DNA of 64,000 nucleotides from Arthrobacter wenxiniae (GTDB lineage: Bacteria; Actinomycetota; Actinomycetes; Actinomycetales; Micrococcaceae). This document shows positions 1 to 9,254 of this stretch, piece after piece. Position 1 is the first letter of the stretch. The number at the start of each line of letters is the position of its first letter. The notes beneath the pieces were generated by a model, which was not told where the DNA came from, ran no database searches, and was given only the letters and a program-made list of their open reading frames with translations. Position numbers and translations under genes: made by a program. Location: NCBI RefSeq assembly GCF_013376105.1, contig NZ_JAAMFM010000009.1, forward strand, positions 1-64,000, read 5' to 3'.

Positions 1-82
1 GCTGACCCTCACCAGCCACTGACCCGCAAACCGGCGGACAACCCCAGACCCGGACAGCCCAGCCACCGGAGAGGGCGTTCAG

Positions 83-1285
83 CTACTTGGGGAGCACGCT
101 GCGGTAGACGCCAAGGGTCTCCTCCACGATCGACTCCCAGGAAAAGTTCTCCTGGGCCCGTGCGCGGCCCTTCTCCCCCATCGTGCGAGCCCGCTCGGGA
201 TCGCTGACCACCTCAATAAGTGCAGCGGCAAAGTCAGCCACGAATTTGTCCGGATCCAGGGGCGTGCCCGTTCCATCGGTGACTTGTTCCAGCGGCACCA
301 GCAAACCGGTCTCGCCATGGGCCACGACCTCCGGAATGCCGCCTGTCGCACTGGCCACGACGGCGGCGCCACAGGCCATGGCCTCAAGGTTCACAATGCC
401 GAGCGGTTCGTAAATTGAGGGACAGGCAAAGACGGTGGCATGGCTGAGCACCTGGATGAGCTCGTTGCGGGGCAGCATGCGTTCAATGACAATGATCCCG
501 TCGCGCTGGGCCTTTAGCCCGTCGATGAGCGAATTCACTTCGGCGCCCAGCTCCGGGGTGTCGGCGGCGCCGGCACACAGGACCAGCTGCACCTCCGGCG
601 GAAGCGCCGCGGCGGCCTTCAGCAAGTACGGCACGCCCTTTTGGCGCGTGACGCGCCCAACCCACACCACGCTGGGACGGGCGGGGTCGATGCCCAGGTG
701 CCGGACGACGTCGTCCTTCTCATCACGCTGCCAGGAGGACACATCTATGCCATTGTGGATGACCTTGACCTTGTCGGGGTCGACGTCGGGATAGCTGCTC
801 AGAATGTCCTGGCGCATGCCGTCGGACACGGCAATGATGGCCGCGGCGGCCTCATAGGCCGTCTTCTCCACCCACGAGGAAAGCGCGTAACCGCCGCCGA
901 GCTGCTCCGCCTTCCACGGTCGCAGCGGCTCGAGGCTGTGCGCGCTGAGCACGTGCGGAATCCCATGTAACAACGACGCCAAGTGACCCGCCATGTTCGC
1001 GTACCACGTGTGCGAGTGCACCAAGTCCGCACCGGCGATGTCCGGGACGATCTGGAGATCGACCCCCAGCGTCTGCATCGCGGCATTGGCGCCCGCGAGC
1101 TCTGGAAGGTTCCCGTAGGAGGACACCGTGGCGCCGTGGAAGTCCGGTTCGCGGTCGCCGCCAAACGCGTGGACCCGCAGGTCCACCTTCGCGGCAAGGA
1201 CACGGCTGAGTTCGGCGACGTGGACGCCGGCACCGCCGTATATTTCCGGGGGAAATTCTTTAGTCACAATATCGATACGCACCAT
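83..1285 (-). CDS. glgA: GT4 glycogen synthase GlgA / alpha-maltose-1-phosphate synthase GlgM
   Basis: This cytosolic glycosyltransferase transfers glucose from a nucleotide sugar in alpha-glucan synthesis. The 400-residue length and the N-terminal EFPPEIYGGAGVHVAEL match the actinobacterial GT4 type; its mycobacterial relative (Rv1212c) makes maltose-1-phosphate for the GlgE route. The C-terminal E-x7-E nucleotide-sugar motif is visible as EPLGIVNLE, followed by GGIPEVV. I chose the ATG at 1285 because family homology begins there; the frame continues 19 codons upstream with no family similarity. No Shine-Dalgarno sequence precedes it. A TACATT hexamer lies only 3 bases upstream, so a very short or absent leader is possible. 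It is divergent from glgC across about 100 bp. Whether the product is a polymer or maltose-1-phosphate cannot be decided from sequence alone. Confidence 0.93.
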   Translation of the reverse strand: MVRIDIVTKEFPPEIYGGAGVHVAELSRVLAAKVDLRVHAFGGDREPDFHGATVSSYGNLPELAGANAAMQTLGVDLQIVPDIAGADLVHSHTWYANMAGHLASLLHGIPHVLSAHSLEPLRPWKAEQLGGGYALSSWVEKTAYEAAAAIIAVSDGMRQDILSSYPDVDPDKVKVIHNGIDVSSWQRDEKDDVVRHLGIDPARPSVVWVGRVTRQKGVPYLLKAAAALPPEVQLVLCAGAADTPELGAEVNSLIDGLKAQRDGIIVIERMLPRNELIQVLSHATVFACPSIYEPLGIVNLEAMACGAAVVASATGGIPEVVAHGETGLLVPLEQVTDGTGTPLDPDKFVADFAAALIEVVSDPERARTMGEKGRARAQENFSWESIVEETLGVYRSVLPK

Positions 1286-1302
1286 CCCAATGTAGTGTCT
1301 TT

Positions 1303-1315
1303 GAACACGTTGTTC
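1303..1315. promoter_or_regulatory. Palindrome between divergent glgA and glgC
   Basis: GAACA-CGT-TGTTC is a perfect 5-bp inverted repeat with a 3-bp spacer. It lies 18 bp upstream of glgA and 71 bp upstream of glgC. Its position suggests an operator shared by the two glycogen genes. No regulator is encoded next to it, so the binding protein is unknown. Confidence 0.4.
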
Positions 1316-1385
1316 TAGTGTGAAGGTGTTGTACCCGGTCACGGGACGTTATCCATGGCAACAACAAGCTGTCGGAGGTTGGGGA

Positions 1386-2939
1386 ATGCCTGTCAAGAAA
1401 GTACTGGCGATCGTATTGGCTGGCGGTGAGGGCAAGCGGTTGATGCCCTTGACGGCAGATCGAGCCAAGCCGGCTGTGCCCTTCGCGGGATTCAGGCTTG
1501 TCGATTTTGCGCTGTCAAATTTGGTTAATTCGGGCTACCTGAAGATCGTGGTGCTGACGCAATACAAGTCCCACAGCATGGACCAGCACATCTCCCAGAC
1601 GTGGCGGATGTCCACGCAACTGGGCAACTATGTGGCCAGCGTCCCGGCGCAGCAGCGTCGCGGCAAGAGCTGGTTCTTGGGTAGCGCCAACGCCATCTAC
1701 CAGTCAATGAACCTGATAGTCGATGCGGCCCCGGACATTGTGGTGGTGGTGGGCGCCGACCACGTGTACCGCATGGACTTTGAGCAGATGGTGCAAAGCC
1801 ACATCAAGTCGGGCGCACGGGCCACGGTTGCAGCCGTACGGCAGCCCCTCGCCATGGCAGACCAGTTCGGTGTCATCGAGGTGGACCATTCCTTTGACAC
1901 CGGCGTCACGGGCGCGCACAAGATCTCGGCCTTCGTGGAAAAGCCCGCCTCCACCCCGGGACTGCCGGACGCGCCGGAACAGTTCCTGGCCTCCATGGGC
2001 AACTACGTGTTCGACACGGACGCGCTGGTCGAGGCGTTGGAACAGGACGCGCTCAAGAGTGACACCAAGAACGACATGGGCGGTGACATCATTCCCTACT
2101 TCGTGGACCGTGACGAGGCGTTCGTCTACGACTTCACCACCAACGACATCCCGGATGCGACGGACCGGGACCGCAACTACTGGCGCGACGTGGGGACCAT
2201 CGACTCCTACTACGACGCCCACATGGACCTGATCTCCCCGCTTCCCGTGTTCAACCTCTATAACAGGGCCTGGCCGATCTACACGCGCAACACCACCTCG
2301 CCGCCCGCAAAATTTGTCCACGGCGAGCACAACTCCGTAGGAACGGCCCTGGACTCGATCGTAGCCCCCGGCGTGGTGGTCTCAGGCGGGGTCGTGGAAA
2401 ACTCCGTCCTGTCCAACGACGTGTTTGTCGGCACCGGCTCGCGCGTCATGGATTCAGTGGTCATGGACGGCGTGGTGGTGGGCGCCGGTGCAGTGGTGAA
2501 GCGGGCAATCATCGACAAGTTCGTGCGCATCCCGGCCGGGGCGACGGTGGGCGTCAGCCAGGAACTCGACCTGGCGCGGGGCTTCACCGTCACCGATTCC
2601 GGGCTGACCATCCTCAGAAAGGGGCAGGTGGTGCCGGCCCCCGACGCCGACGAGCTGGCGCTGGCCAAGGCAGCTGCAGCCGCCCTGCCGGCAGCCGTGG
2701 AACTCGCCGTCGCGGAGCACCGGCTGCATCGCCAAACCTTGGACCAGGTGGTGGACAACCAGCTCACGGCCGCGGAGACTGCGGCCGGGCTGGAAGGCCG
2801 GCGCGACCTTGGGGCGGGGGGCGATTCCGCCAGCCGCCCTGCCCCGGCCGCGGACGGGCTCACTCCTGCCACCGATGGGAAAGGCCTGCCCGCAGCCGGG
2901 TCGGAGGGGGACGTGAAAGCAGCTAAAATTGTGGAGTGA
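1386..2939 (+). CDS. glgC: Glucose-1-phosphate adenylyltransferase with a long C-terminal tail
   Basis: It makes ADP-glucose from ATP and glucose-1-phosphate, the donor for glycogen and maltose-1-phosphate synthesis. The signature [21 protein letters not shown] begins near residue 11, followed by the nucleotidyltransferase fold and a left-handed beta-helix of hexapeptide repeats (about residues 290-400). The ATG at 1386 is chosen because GGAGG lies 7 bases upstream and family similarity starts there. The enzyme is normally about 405-430 residues. This one is 517, because about 103 Ala/Pro/Gly/Glu-rich residues follow the end of the conserved domain. The tail has no motif I recognise. The TGA stop overlaps the GTG of the next gene by three bases, which suggests translational coupling. 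Confidence 0.95.
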   Translation: MPVKKVLAIVLAGGEGKRLMPLTADRAKPAVPFAGFRLVDFALSNLVNSGYLKIVVLTQYKSHSMDQHISQTWRMSTQLGNYVASVPAQQRRGKSWFLGSANAIYQSMNLIVDAAPDIVVVVGADHVYRMDFEQMVQSHIKSGARATVAAVRQPLAMADQFGVIEVDHSFDTGVTGAHKISAFVEKPASTPGLPDAPEQFLASMGNYVFDTDALVEALEQDALKSDTKNDMGGDIIPYFVDRDEAFVYDFTTNDIPDATDRDRNYWRDVGTIDSYYDAHMDLISPLPVFNLYNRAWPIYTRNTTSPPAKFVHGEHNSVGTALDSIVAPGVVVSGGVVENSVLSNDVFVGTGSRVMDSVVMDGVVVGAGAVVKRAIIDKFVRIPAGATVGVSQELDLARGFTVTDSGLTILRKGQVVPAPDADELALAKAAAAALPAAVELAVAEHRLHRQTLDQVVDNQLTAAETAAGLEGRRDLGAGGDSASRPAPAADGLTPATDGKGLPAAGSEGDVKAAKIVE

Positions 2940-4375
2940 GCGCTGCTGAACTGACCCCTGAAGAAATCCAAAATTGCATTAAGGTTTTGGAAAACATTCA
3001 CGTTTATGATGAAGAAAATGCGGACTATGTTAACGTCCGCCGGGCCACCGGAAAAATGTTTAAGGCGGTCAAGCGATATCGCCGAAATGTTAAAAGGGAT
3101 GCCATAAATGATGCCGACAGGGCGGTCATGGCCAAAACGGCCACCGCCGCGCCCGACCGGATTGACGACGAAACACGTGGCAACAAGCTCAAGCCGTCAA
3201 CCACGGGGAGGGTGGCCGGAACGCTGCAGCGTTCCCGCCCCTGCTACATCTGCAAGCAGCACTACACGCAGGTTGACGCCTTTTACCACCAGCTGTGCCC
3301 CGCATGCGCCGCGTTCAACCACTCCAAGCGTGACGCCCGCACCGACCTGAGCGGCAGGAGCGCCCTCTTGACAGGGGGCCGCGCCAAGATCGGGATGTAC
3401 ATTGCCCTGCGCCTGCTCCGCGACGGCGCCCACACCACCATCACCACCCGTTTCCCGAAGGACGCCGCCCGCCGGTTCGCAGCCATGGAGGACAGCGGCG
3501 ACTGGCTCCACCGCCTGCGCATTGTGGGCATTGACCTGCGCGACCCGGCCCAGGTCATCGCCCTGACGGATTCACTCAACGCGGCCGGCCCCCTGGACAT
3601 CATCATCAACAATGCCGCCCAGACCGTCCGGCGATCGGGCAATGCCTACAGACCGCTTGTCGACGCCGAACTGGAACCGCTGCCGGACCACTGCCCCATG
3701 CCGGAGCTGCTCACCTTTGGGCACGCCCATGACAAACACCCCCTGGCCCTGGCGAGCCAGATCTCCGCGCACCCGCAGCTGGGTGGAGACGAAATTGCCG
3801 CATTGGCCCTTTCCATGGGCTCCGCCTCGCTGGAGCGGGTCGCGGCCGGCACCGCCATTGACGCCGGCGGCCTGGTGCCGGACGTGGCCACCGTCAACAG
3901 CTGGACGCAGGTGGTGGACCAGGTGGACCCCCTGGAAATGCTCGAGGTGCAGTTGTGCAACGTCACCGCCCCGTTCCTGCTCGTCTCGCGGCTGCGCCCG
4001 GCCCTGGCGGCCTCGGCTGCCCGCCGGAAGTACATTGTCAACGTCTCCGCCATGGAGGGCCAGTTCTCCCGCGCCTACAAGGGCCCCGGCCACCCCCACA
4101 CGAACATGGCCAAGGCCGCCCTGAACATGCTCACCCGCACCAGTGCCCAGGAAATGCTCGACGCCGACGGCATCCTCATGACCGCCGTGGACACCGGGTG
4201 GATCACCGACGAACGGCCCCACCACACCAAGATCCGGCTGGCCGAGGAGGGCTTCCACGCGCCCCTTGACCTGGTGGACGGCGCGGCGCGTGTCTATGAC
4301 CCCATCGTCACCGGCGAGTCCGGGAACGACCAATATGGCGTATTCCTCAAGGACTACAAGCCGAGCCCGTGGTAG
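2936..4375 (+). CDS. Zinc-ribbon SDR-like protein, probably lacking the catalytic Tyr
   Basis: This 479-residue protein has three parts. Residues 1-60 are charged and helical. A CX2C/CX2C zinc ribbon follows (C103, C106, C121, C124). From about residue 140 there is a short-chain dehydrogenase Rossmann domain, with TGGRAKIG at 146-153 and NNAAQ later. The usual Ser-Tyr-x3-Lys active site is not intact. In the segment HPHTNMAK the position four before K393 is Thr389, and the nearest Tyr (381) is 12 residues from the Lys. Catalysis may therefore differ or be absent. The first 180 bp are about 44% G+C by count, far below the rest. It starts inside the glgC stop and its own stop lies inside the next gene, so the three are probably co-transcribed. 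Function unknown. Confidence 0.75.
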   Translation: MSAAELTPEEIQNCIKVLENIHVYDEENADYVNVRRATGKMFKAVKRYRRNVKRDAINDADRAVMAKTATAAPDRIDDETRGNKLKPSTTGRVAGTLQRSRPCYICKQHYTQVDAFYHQLCPACAAFNHSKRDARTDLSGRSALLTGGRAKIGMYIALRLLRDGAHTTITTRFPKDAARRFAAMEDSGDWLHRLRIVGIDLRDPAQVIALTDSLNAAGPLDIIINNAAQTVRRSGNAYRPLVDAELEPLPDHCPMPELLTFGHAHDKHPLALASQISAHPQLGGDEIAALALSMGSASLERVAAGTAIDAGGLVPDVATVNSWTQVVDQVDPLEMLEVQLCNVTAPFLLVSRLRPALAASAARRKYIVNVSAMEGQFSRAYKGPGHPHTNMAKAALNMLTRTSAQEMLDADGILMTAVDTGWITDERPHHTKIRLAEEGFHAPLDLVDGAARVYDPIVTGESGNDQYGVFLKDYKPSPW

Positions 4376-5433
4376 GAACCGCCAAGACCGCCAGGGCCAC
4401 GTGGCGCGGCCGCACCGCGCCCCTGGTCCCGGGCCTCGCCGCCGCCCTGGCGGCCGTCGCCGTTGCCCTGGCAGTCCACGCGGTGGTGCCGCTGCTCCCG
4501 GCCATGACCATCGCCGTCGTCCTGGGCATAGCGGCGGTCAACCTGCCCGGGACGGCCGCCCTCTGCGACGGGGCGCTGCGGGCGGGCCTGAACTTTGCCG
4601 GCAAACACCTCATGCGCGCGGGCATCGTCTTTTTGGGCCTCAAGCTGAGCCTGGCTGACATTGCCGGGCTGGGGTGGGTGACGGTGGCGCTGGTGGTGGG
4701 CGTGGTCCTGCTCAGCTTTGCGGGCACCTATGCGCTCGGAAAGCTGTTCAGGCTCGACGGCGACCTGCCCCTCCTGATTGCCACAGGATTTTCCATTTGC
4801 GGCGCGTCGGCCATCGGCGCCATGGCCGCCGTGAGGGGCACCAGGCACGCCGACACCGTGCTGCCGGTGGCGCTGGTGACCCTCTGCGGCACCCTCGCCA
4901 TTGGTGTGCTGCCGCTGCTGATGAACCCGCTGGGGCTGGACGCACTGCGGTTTGGCCAGTGGGTGGGCGCCAGCGTCCACGACGTGGGCCAGGTGGTGGC
5001 CACCGCCCAGACCGCCGGCAGCGTCGCGCTGAGTGCGGCCATCGTCATCAAGCTGACGCGCGTGGTGCTGCTGGCCCCGATCGTGGGCGTGGCGGGGGGA
5101 CTGGAACGACGCCGGCACGCGCTCCGGGGCGCCGCGCTGCCCGGGGGCCAGGGCGCCGCTGCGGGGAAGTTCCCGCCCGTGGTGCCGCTGTTCGTGATGG
5201 GCTTTCTGGCCATGATCCTTCTGCGCACCACCGGCTGGCTCCCGGCGGGAATTGTCGCCGCGGGCTCCACGGCCCAGGACGTCGCCCTGGGCGCGGCCCT
5301 CTTCGGCCTTGGCGCATCCGTCCGGGTGCGCCAGCTTTTCAAGACCGGCGCGCGGGCCACGGCCATGGCGCTCTGCTCGTGGGCACTCATCGCCGCACTC
5401 GCCTTTGGCGCGGTCCACCTCATGGGGTCCTAG
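4369..5433 (+). CDS. YeiH family (UPF0324) membrane transporter
   Basis: This is an integral membrane protein of 354 residues with about ten hydrophobic segments. It matches the YeiH family, annotated as putative sulfate exporters, from the Gly-rich segments and the conserved GFSICGASAIGAMAAVR stretch in the middle. The substrate is not established. The GTG at 4369 overlaps the preceding stop by 7 bases; no better start is visible. It is the third gene of a tight plus-strand unit with glgC and the SDR-like gene, but nothing links its function to glycogen. Confidence 0.82.
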   Translation: MVGTAKTARATWRGRTAPLVPGLAAALAAVAVALAVHAVVPLLPAMTIAVVLGIAAVNLPGTAALCDGALRAGLNFAGKHLMRAGIVFLGLKLSLADIAGLGWVTVALVVGVVLLSFAGTYALGKLFRLDGDLPLLIATGFSICGASAIGAMAAVRGTRHADTVLPVALVTLCGTLAIGVLPLLMNPLGLDALRFGQWVGASVHDVGQVVATAQTAGSVALSAAIVIKLTRVVLLAPIVGVAGGLERRRHALRGAALPGGQGAAAGKFPPVVPLFVMGFLAMILLRTTGWLPAGIVAAGSTAQDVALGAALFGLGASVRVRQLFKTGARATAMALCSWALIAALAFGAVHLMGS

Positions 5434-5478
5434 GCCCGGGCCCAAGCGGTCCCCGGCGGCGCCCGCCCTGGTCCGTGG

Positions 5479-5484
5479 TTGAAT
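5479..5484 (+). promoter_or_regulatory. Possible -10 hexamer for leaderless pepN
   Basis: TTGAAT is followed by exactly 6 bases and then the GTG of pepN. The same spacing (hexamer, N6, start codon) occurs before serB, the YbaK gene and the ABC ATPase gene at 32906. No good -35 element is visible. Confidence 0.3.
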
Positions 5485-5490
5485 GAACTG

Positions 5491-8166
5491 GTGTCGAATT
5501 CCAACTTGAGCCGTGCCGAAGCTGCCACGCGAAAATCACTGATCACCGTCCATTCCTACGACGTCCGGGTGGACATCAGCAATGCCGCCGACCTGGACGA
5601 TCCAGGGTTCGCCACGCAGAGCACCATCACGTTCAGCGCGCATTCACCGGGAGCGAACACGTTCCTGGACTTCATCGGACAGGGCGTCAATGAGGTGGTG
5701 CTCAACGGCCGCGCGCTGGACGTTGGCCAGGTGGTGGATGGCGCCCGCATCACGCTGCCCGCTCTGGCCGCGGAGAACCGGGTCACCGTCAGGGCGACCG
5801 CAGCCTACTCCCGCAGCGGCGAGGGCCTGCACCGTTTCCAGGACCCGGCGGACGGCAGGATCTACACGTATACGCAATACGAACCGGCGGACGCCCGCCG
5901 CGTCTTTGCCAACTTTGAGCAGCCCGACCTCAAGGCACCGTTTACCTTCCACGTCACAGCCCCCGCCCACTGGGAGGTGGCCTCCAACCAGCCGGTTGCC
6001 GGCTATGCCGAAGTGGGGCGCGACGAGCAGGGCCAGGCCGTTTCCGGCTGCTGGGACTTTGCCCCGACGCTGCCCATTTCCACCTACATCACCACCATCC
6101 TGGCCGGGCCCTACTTCAAGGTCTCGGACCAGTTCAGCATGGTGTTCGGCCCGGACAGCGCACACGCCGGAACGGCCCTGGCGATTCCCCTGACCGCGTA
6201 CTGCCGTGCGTCCCTGGCGGACAATTTCGACACGGACCCGATCTTTGCCGTCACCAAGGCCGGCCTGGCCTACTTCAACGAGCTGTTCGACTACCCGTAC
6301 CCGTTCGGCAAGTACGACCAGGCCTTCGTCCCCGAATACAACCTGGGCGCCATGGAAAATCCGGGGTTGGTGACGTTCACCGAGTCGTACATTCACACCT
6401 CGCGCGCCACGGACACCCAATACCAGCAGCGGGCCAACACCATCATGCACGAGATGGCACACATGTGGTTTGGCGACCTCGTGACCATGGGCTGGTGGGA
6501 CGATCTCTGGCTCAAGGAATCCTTCGCAGACCTGATGGGCCACCTTGCCGTGGCCGACGCCACCGGCTGGGGCGCGAAGTCCTGGACGATGTTCGCCAGC
6601 AGGCGCAAGGCCTGGGCCTATGTCCAGGACCAGTTGCCCACGACACACCCGATCGTCGCCGACATCCCGAACCTCGAGGCGGCCAAGCAGAACTTTGACG
6701 GCATCACCTATGCCAAGGGCGCGTCCGTGCTCAAGCAGCTGCTGGCCTACGTGGGCAGGGACGCGTTCATGGCGGGCGCGCGAGAGTACTTCCGCGCCCA
6801 CGAATACTCCAACACCTCGCTGGCCGACCTGCTGGAACCCCTGGGGGCCGCCTCGGGCCGCGACCTGGCACAGTGGGCGGCCAGCTGGCTCCAGACCGCC
6901 GGCATCTCCACGCTGACGCCCACGTTAACCGTGGCGGACGGGGCCATCACCTCGTTTTCAATCGCCCAAGCGGCCGTGGATCCCACCACGGGGCTCCCGG
7001 CCCTGCGCCCGCACCGCCTGTCCGTGGGCCTGTTCAACTTCGGCACGTCCGCGGACGACGCCGGACGCCTGGTCCGCACCCATTCGGCGGCGGTCGATGT
7101 GGCCGGGCCCGTGACGGACGTGGAGGCGCTGGCAGGGCTGCCGGCGCCGGCCCTGATCGTCGTCAACGACCAGGACCTCAGCTACGCAAAGGTCCGGCTG
7201 GACCCGGCTTCCCTCCGGACGGCACTTGCCTCACTGGGGTCCGTGGCGGACCCGCTGGCCAGGAGCCTGGTCTGGTCCTCCTTGTGGAACGCCGTCCGCG
7301 ACGCCGTGCTGCCCGCCGGCAGCTACGTGACTGCGGTGTGCAGGCACGCCGCGGGCGAACCGGACATTGCGCTCCTGCAGACCTTGGCCGACAACGCCCG
7401 CTCCGCGGTGGCACACTACTGCGCGCCGGCAGCACGGGGCGGGGTGGAGGCGGAACTCCTGGCCGCCGTCGAACGCCACCTGGACGCGGCCGCACCGGGC
7501 AGCGATGAACAGCTGGTGTGGGCCAGGGCCCTTGCCGCGCTCGGGCGCAGCAGCGATTTGCCGACGGCCCGGATCCAGGGACTGCTGGCCGGGGACGCAG
7601 TCCCGCAGGAGCTGGCGGTCGACACGGAACTGAGGTGGCTGTTGTGGGAGGCGCTGGCGGCCCGAGGCGCCGCAACCGTGGAGCAGCTCGATGCCGAATT
7701 GGCCCGCCACACCACGGCGGAAACGCGGGTTGCGCGGACCACGGCCGGGGCTGCCCGTCCCGACGCCGCGAGCAAGGCCGCTGCGTGGGAGCAGGCGGTG
7801 GCCGGGACTTCCCTGACAAACGAACTGCTCAGCGCCACGATCGAGGGCTTCATGGTGGGCGGGCACGAGCTGCTCGATGCCTATGTTGAACCGTATTTCG
7901 CGGCGCTGAACACCGTGTGGGTGACGCGCAGCATTGAAATTGCCAGCCGGATTGTGGGCGGGCTGTTCCCGGCACGCCAGGATCTGGAGGACGGGGCGGA
8001 CCCGCTGGCGCATCCGGTGGTGGTGCGCACCGATGCGTGGCTCGCCGTCAACCCCGACGCGGCGACAGGGCTGCGCAGGATCCTGGTGGAACAGCGCGAC
8101 CACCTTGTCCGGGCCCTCACGGCCCAGGCCCTGGCGGCGTCGCTGACTGCTGGGGGGCCGGCCTAG
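5491..8166 (+). CDS. pepN: Aminopeptidase N, M1 family
   Basis: This cytosolic zinc metallopeptidase removes N-terminal residues from peptides. The exopeptidase motif GAMEN is at 286-290. The zinc motif HEMAH is at 320-324, with the third ligand Glu at 343. The C-terminal half is the helical ERAP1-like domain. At 891 residues it is slightly longer than the usual actinobacterial length of about 850-870. An in-frame TTG lies at 5479; I prefer GTG 5491 because the protein then begins MSNSNLSRAEA and a -10-like hexamer sits 6 bases upstream. The stop overlaps the stop of the convergent transporter gene by 4 bp. Confidence 0.95.
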   Translation: MSNSNLSRAEAATRKSLITVHSYDVRVDISNAADLDDPGFATQSTITFSAHSPGANTFLDFIGQGVNEVVLNGRALDVGQVVDGARITLPALAAENRVTVRATAAYSRSGEGLHRFQDPADGRIYTYTQYEPADARRVFANFEQPDLKAPFTFHVTAPAHWEVASNQPVAGYAEVGRDEQGQAVSGCWDFAPTLPISTYITTILAGPYFKVSDQFSMVFGPDSAHAGTALAIPLTAYCRASLADNFDTDPIFAVTKAGLAYFNELFDYPYPFGKYDQAFVPEYNLGAMENPGLVTFTESYIHTSRATDTQYQQRANTIMHEMAHMWFGDLVTMGWWDDLWLKESFADLMGHLAVADATGWGAKSWTMFASRRKAWAYVQDQLPTTHPIVADIPNLEAAKQNFDGITYAKGASVLKQLLAYVGRDAFMAGAREYFRAHEYSNTSLADLLEPLGAASGRDLAQWAASWLQTAGISTLTPTLTVADGAITSFSIAQAAVDPTTGLPALRPHRLSVGLFNFGTSADDAGRLVRTHSAAVDVAGPVTDVEALAGLPAPALIVVNDQDLSYAKVRLDPASLRTALASLGSVADPLARSLVWSSLWNAVRDAVLPAGSYVTAVCRHAAGEPDIALLQTLADNARSAVAHYCAPAARGGVEAELLAAVERHLDAAAPGSDEQLVWARALAALGRSSDLPTARIQGLLAGDAVPQELAVDTELRWLLWEALAARGAATVEQLDAELARHTTAETRVARTTAGAARPDAASKAAAWEQAVAGTSLTNELLSATIEGFMVGGHELLDAYVEPYFAALNTVWVTRSIEIASRIVGGLFPARQDLEDGADPLAHPVVVRTDAWLAVNPDAATGLRRILVEQRDHLVRALTAQALAASLTAGGPA

Positions 8167-9254
8167 TCGGCCACCGGCTCTTTGCGGCGGAGGAATGCCA
8201 CTGCGGCCGCAGCCATGCCGGCGGCCACCAGGATCCAGGCCGACACGGCGATCCAGTTGGCCCACAGGCCCAGCAGCGCCACCAGCGGCATGCCGTTCTC
8301 GTTTCCGAAGTGGTAGGTGGCCACCGCGAACATGCCCAGCGGGAACACGATCGACCACAGTGCGGTGGCATACTTCAACGGTTCGCGCCGGATGATGTGG
8401 CGCCACACCCCGAACGCCACCAGCAGCGGCACCCACCACAGGCCGAAGGCCCACAGCAGGTAGCTGAGGCCGCCAACGGTGGGCGCCGCCAGTTCCAGCA
8501 CAGGCACCCCCGCCGGCAGGTGCAGGATCATGGACCCGGCCAGCACCGTGATGGCGGTGGCGCCCATGAAGATCCAGTTCGTCGGGACAATGCCTCCCCT
8601 GTTTTCGCCGCCGGTCAGCAGGCGCAGGATCACCAGGGTGGTCAGGGTGAGGTACAGCATGATGCCGATGCCCCAGAAGGCGACGGCCGCGTCGCTGAGC
8701 AGGCGCTTGGTCTGATCGCCGCCTGCCAGAGTGGCCGACGCGACGGACAGCGACTGCGTGGACACGACCCACAGGAACCACGTGCCGTCCACGGGAAGCA
8801 GCCGCGGTACCGCGCTCTCCCCCATTTCCGTGCGGAGCATCATGGAGAGCGGAATCCCGTAGGCGAGGAACAGCCACAGCGCAAAGCTGATGATGCCCAG
8901 GGTCCAGGTGACGGCCGGATGGCTGCCGTGGAAGCCGGCGCCGACAACGTTCATGGCGGCCACCATGGTCAGGTAGCCGAAGCCGGAGTGCGGGTTGCGG
9001 AAGGCGGCCACCGCCGCACTGCGTCCAACGCAGAGCCTGCCTGCCAGCCCCACGGTCAGCAGGACCAGGGCCGCCGCCGCCAGCCAGAGAAGCGCCAGCC
9101 CGGCGGCCGCCACCCCCGCGTCGGTGAGTGCCGCGGAGACAATGCCCGTCGCCATGACGAACGCGAAGGCGGCCGGGGGCTGGCTGCGCCACCACACGCG
9201 CATAAGGGAAAGCGGCCCGGTCCCGGGGGCCGTCCCGGACGCGGCGCCGCTCAC
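8163..9254 (-). CDS. TDT family transporter (TehA / C4-dicarboxylate type)
   Basis: This 363-residue integral membrane protein has about ten transmembrane segments. It resembles the tellurite-resistance/dicarboxylate transporter family, which shares a fold with SLAC1 anion channels; family-typical features include AFAFVMATGIVS near the N-terminus. The family exports or conducts anions such as malate or sulfite, and the substrate here is not predictable. Its GTG overlaps the TGA of the lipoate ligase gene (GTGA), so the two are probably co-transcribed, ligase first. Its 3' end overlaps convergent pepN by 4 bp, leaving no room for a separate terminator. Confidence 0.82.
   Translation of the reverse strand: MSGAASGTAPGTGPLSLMRVWWRSQPPAAFAFVMATGIVSAALTDAGVAAAGLALLWLAAAALVLLTVGLAGRLCVGRSAAVAAFRNPHSGFGYLTMVAAMNVVGAGFHGSHPAVTWTLGIISFALWLFLAYGIPLSMMLRTEMGESAVPRLLPVDGTWFLWVVSTQSLSVASATLAGGDQTKRLLSDAAVAFWGIGIMLYLTLTTLVILRLLTGGENRGGIVPTNWIFMGATAITVLAGSMILHLPAGVPVLELAAPTVGGLSYLLWAFGLWWVPLLVAFGVWRHIIRREPLKYATALWSIVFPLGMFAVATYHFGNENGMPLVALLGLWANWIAVSAWILVAAGMAAAAVAFLRRKEPVAD

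Noticed and set aside
2936-3120. Prophage or island boundary at the A+T-rich stretch
   Set aside because: It is only 180 bp and lies inside one continuous coding frame, with no integrase, repeats or tRNA.
7231-9195. A 654-codon minus-strand frame overlapping pepN and the TDT gene
   Set aside because: Antisense to pepN and out of frame with the transporter; no recognisable domain.
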